From: an uncultured Clostridia bacterium
GTDB taxonomy: Bacteria; Bacillota; Clostridia; TANB77; CAG-508
Reading direction: 5' to 3'
Assembly: GCA_934133175.1 (NCBI GenBank)
Contig: CAKPAX010000038.1
Location: 1-6,469 of the forward strand
Length of the DNA: 6,469 nucleotides
In this document: positions 5,060 through 6,469 of the stretch, one piece after another
Numbering within the stretch: the stretch's first letter is position 1
Layout: every line of letters starts with the position of its first letter
The notes under the pieces: generated by a model
Database searches by the model: none
What the model was told of the DNA's origin: nothing
The model's input: only the letters and a program-made list of their open reading frames with translations
Position numbers and translations under genes: made by a program

Positions 5060-5091
5060 CCCCAAATTTTAATTAATCTTTTGGGGTTATT
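5055..5091 (-). terminator. Intrinsic terminator of valS
   Basis: AATAACCCCAAA (5055-5066) and TTTGGGGTTATT (5080-5091) form a perfect 12-bp stem with a 13-base loop. On the minus strand the stem is followed by TTTG, and counting the T's in the stem the run reads ATTTTTG. It lies 64 bases past the valS stop codon and separates valS from the spoIIA control region, so spoIIA is expected to have its own promoter. Confidence 0.85.
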
Positions 5092-5155
5092 AAATATTTT
5101 AAACTTTTTAGCTATTTTTCAAATCAAGTTATTAAATACTAAGCTTTATTAATTA

Positions 5156-6469
5156 TTATTTACTTAATTCTTTTAATCTTAATGTTGTTGTTTCTAACAT
5201 TTCTTGATATTTAGCTAATTTTTCTTTTTCTTCATTTACTTTAGCTTCTGGAGCTTTATTTACAAATCCAGGATTTGAAAGCATTTTTGTTCCTCTTTCT
5301 ACTTCTGCTTGTAATCTTTTAATTTCGTTTTTTAATCTTTCTTTTTCTTCTTCTATGTCTACAATATCTTCAAATGGTATATAAACTTCAATTCCGTCAG
5401 CCAATACACTTATAGCATTTTCTGGAATATTATCTTTATTTTCTTGAACTACAATCTCATTTGCAAATCCTAATTTTTCTATAAACAACCTAGAGTCTTC
5501 AATTTCGTTTTTAAATTCACTTGTTACAAAAATTAATTTTGATTTCTTAGATGGATGAACATTTAATTTTGCTCTTGCATTTCTTATTCCAACTATTATT
5601 TCTTTTATACTTTCTATAACTTTTTCTTCTTTATCAAATACGAATTCACTTCTTACTCTAGGCCATTTTGATACCATTAAATCTTTATCACTATAACTTA
5701 CTAAATTACTATATATTTCTGTTGTTATAAATGGCATAAATGGATGAAGTAATTTTAATGATGTACCAAATACATGATTTAAAATATCACATACAGCAAC
5801 TTTTGTTTCGTAATTATCACTATATAATCTTGGTTTTACCATTTCTATATACCAGTCACAAAATTCATTCCATATAAAGTTATATATTTTATCAATTGCT
5901 ATTCCTAAATCATAATTTTCTATATTTTGTGTAACATCTTTTACTAATTTGTCTAACTTATTTAAAATCCATTTATCTTCTACAGTTAATAATTCTGCAT
6001 TATAAGTATGTTTTTCATGGTCATATACTTTATGACAAAATTCTTTTATATCATCTTCGTCAACATTTGAATTTATTATAAATTTAGCTGCATTCCAAAT
6101 TTTATTTGCAAAATTTGAAGCCTGCTCTAATTTTTCTGGCATATATCTTATATCATTTCCCATTGTTGTTCCTGATAATACTGAAAATCTTAAGGCGTCT
6201 GCACCATATTGGTCTATTACTTCTAATGGATCAATACCATTTCCTAATGTCTTTGACATTTTTCTTCCTTGACTATCACGAATAATACCATGAATTAAAA
6301 CATCTTTAAATGGTGGTATATCTGTAAATTCTAATCCTTGAGTCATCATTCTAGATACCCAGAATGTAATTATATCAAAACCTGTAACTAAAACATTTGT
6401 AGGATAAAATCTTTTATAATCTTCTGACTCTTTATTTGGCCAACCAAGTGTAGAAAATGGCCATAATGC
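5156..6469 (-). CDS. valS: Valyl-tRNA synthetase, C-terminal half (5' end beyond right edge)
   Basis: ValRS attaches valine to tRNA-Val in the cytoplasm. The 437 visible residues are about half of a normal ValRS (about 880); the N-terminal half with the HIGH motif and most of the editing domain is off the edge. The first residues ALWPFSTLGWP are the conserved motif before the second part of the catalytic core. The ATP-binding KMSKS loop is present as KMSKTLGNGIDP (visible residues 70-81), with Thr in the last signature position. An anticodon-binding helical domain follows, with FIWNEFCDWYIEMVKPR and LHPFMPFITTEIY. The last 70 or so residues are the ValRS-type coiled-coil arm (EEEKERLKNEIKRLQAEVE, then NPGFVNKAPEAKV). 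ATG 6349 is internal, since the frame stays open to the window edge. It is followed by its own terminator and appears independent of the sporulation genes. Any T-box leader would be outside the window. Confidence 0.97.
   Translation of the reverse strand, partial: ALWPFSTLGWPNKESEDYKRFYPTNVLVTGFDIITFWVSRMMTQGLEFTDIPPFKDVLIHGIIRDSQGRKMSKTLGNGIDPLEVIDQYGADALRFSVLSGTTMGNDIRYMPEKLEQASNFANKIWNAAKFIINSNVDEDDIKEFCHKVYDHEKHTYNAELLTVEDKWILNKLDKLVKDVTQNIENYDLGIAIDKIYNFIWNEFCDWYIEMVKPRLYSDNYETKVAVCDILNHVFGTSLKLLHPFMPFITTEIYSNLVSYSDKDLMVSKWPRVRSEFVFDKEEKVIESIKEIIVGIRNARAKLNVHPSKKSKLIFVTSEFKNEIEDSRLFIEKLGFANEIVVQENKDNIPENAISVLADGIEVYIPFEDIVDIEEEKERLKNEIKRLQAEVERGTKMLSNPGFVNKAPEAKVNEEKEKLAKYQEMLETTTLRLKELSK

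Noticed and set aside
1..6469. tRNA, rRNA, CRISPR array, insertion-sequence ends or transposase
   Set aside because: I looked on both strands and saw no cloverleaf, no regularly spaced repeats and no transposase motifs. The left region is degenerate coding sequence rather than a mobile element.

Overview
This is a very AT-rich window (by eye roughly a quarter G+C) with every recognisable gene on the minus strand. The sporulation genes (SpoIIAA, SpoIIAB, sigma-F, SpoIID, SpoIIQ-type M23 protein), strong AGGAGG-type ribosome binding sites and an A5-type clostridial prepilin N-terminus point to an endospore-forming Firmicute of class Clostridia, possibly an uncultured gut lineage. The species cannot be named from the sequence.

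Layout in the direction of transcription, right to left. (1) 6469-5156: the C-terminal half of valyl-tRNA synthetase (valS), entering from beyond the right edge and closed by a strong 12-bp-stem terminator at 5055-5091. (2) 5037-4907: a control region with a cluster of Spo0A-box-like sites and a weak sigma-H promoter candidate. (3) 4906-3348: the spoIIA operon, spoIIAA (TTG start), spoIIAB and sigF, tightly packed. An 8-bp hairpin lies between the spoIIAB ribosome binding site and its ATG. (4) 3331-2312: spoIID, 16 bp behind sigF. (5) 2310-2281: a good sigma-F promoter candidate, then spoIIQ (2252-1404), then a hairpin that overlaps the spoIIQ stop and probably terminates the cluster. (6) 1356-1: a decayed accessory region. 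A consensus sigma-A promoter leads into a membrane protein broken by a one-base shift in an A7 run. After it comes a polysaccharide flippase (Wzx) remnant with its N-terminus and an internal segment missing. At the left edge is the first 32 codons of an apparently intact prepilin-like gene.

How the genes work together (known from B. subtilis and C. difficile, inferred here): Spo0A~P with sigma-H switches on spoIIA in the predivisional cell. SpoIIAB holds sigma-F inactive, and SpoIIAA, dephosphorylated in the forespore, releases it. Sigma-F then turns on spoIIQ in the forespore. SpoIID degrades septal peptidoglycan from the mother-cell side during engulfment, and SpoIIQ anchors the forespore side of the SpoIIIAH-SpoIIQ channel. 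The window thus places the first forespore switch next to engulfment genes used in both compartments. I found no wholly new system. The points most worth a second look are the hairpin-displaced spoIIAB start, the sigF-spoIID-spoIIQ arrangement, and the broken promoter-driven gene in the left region.
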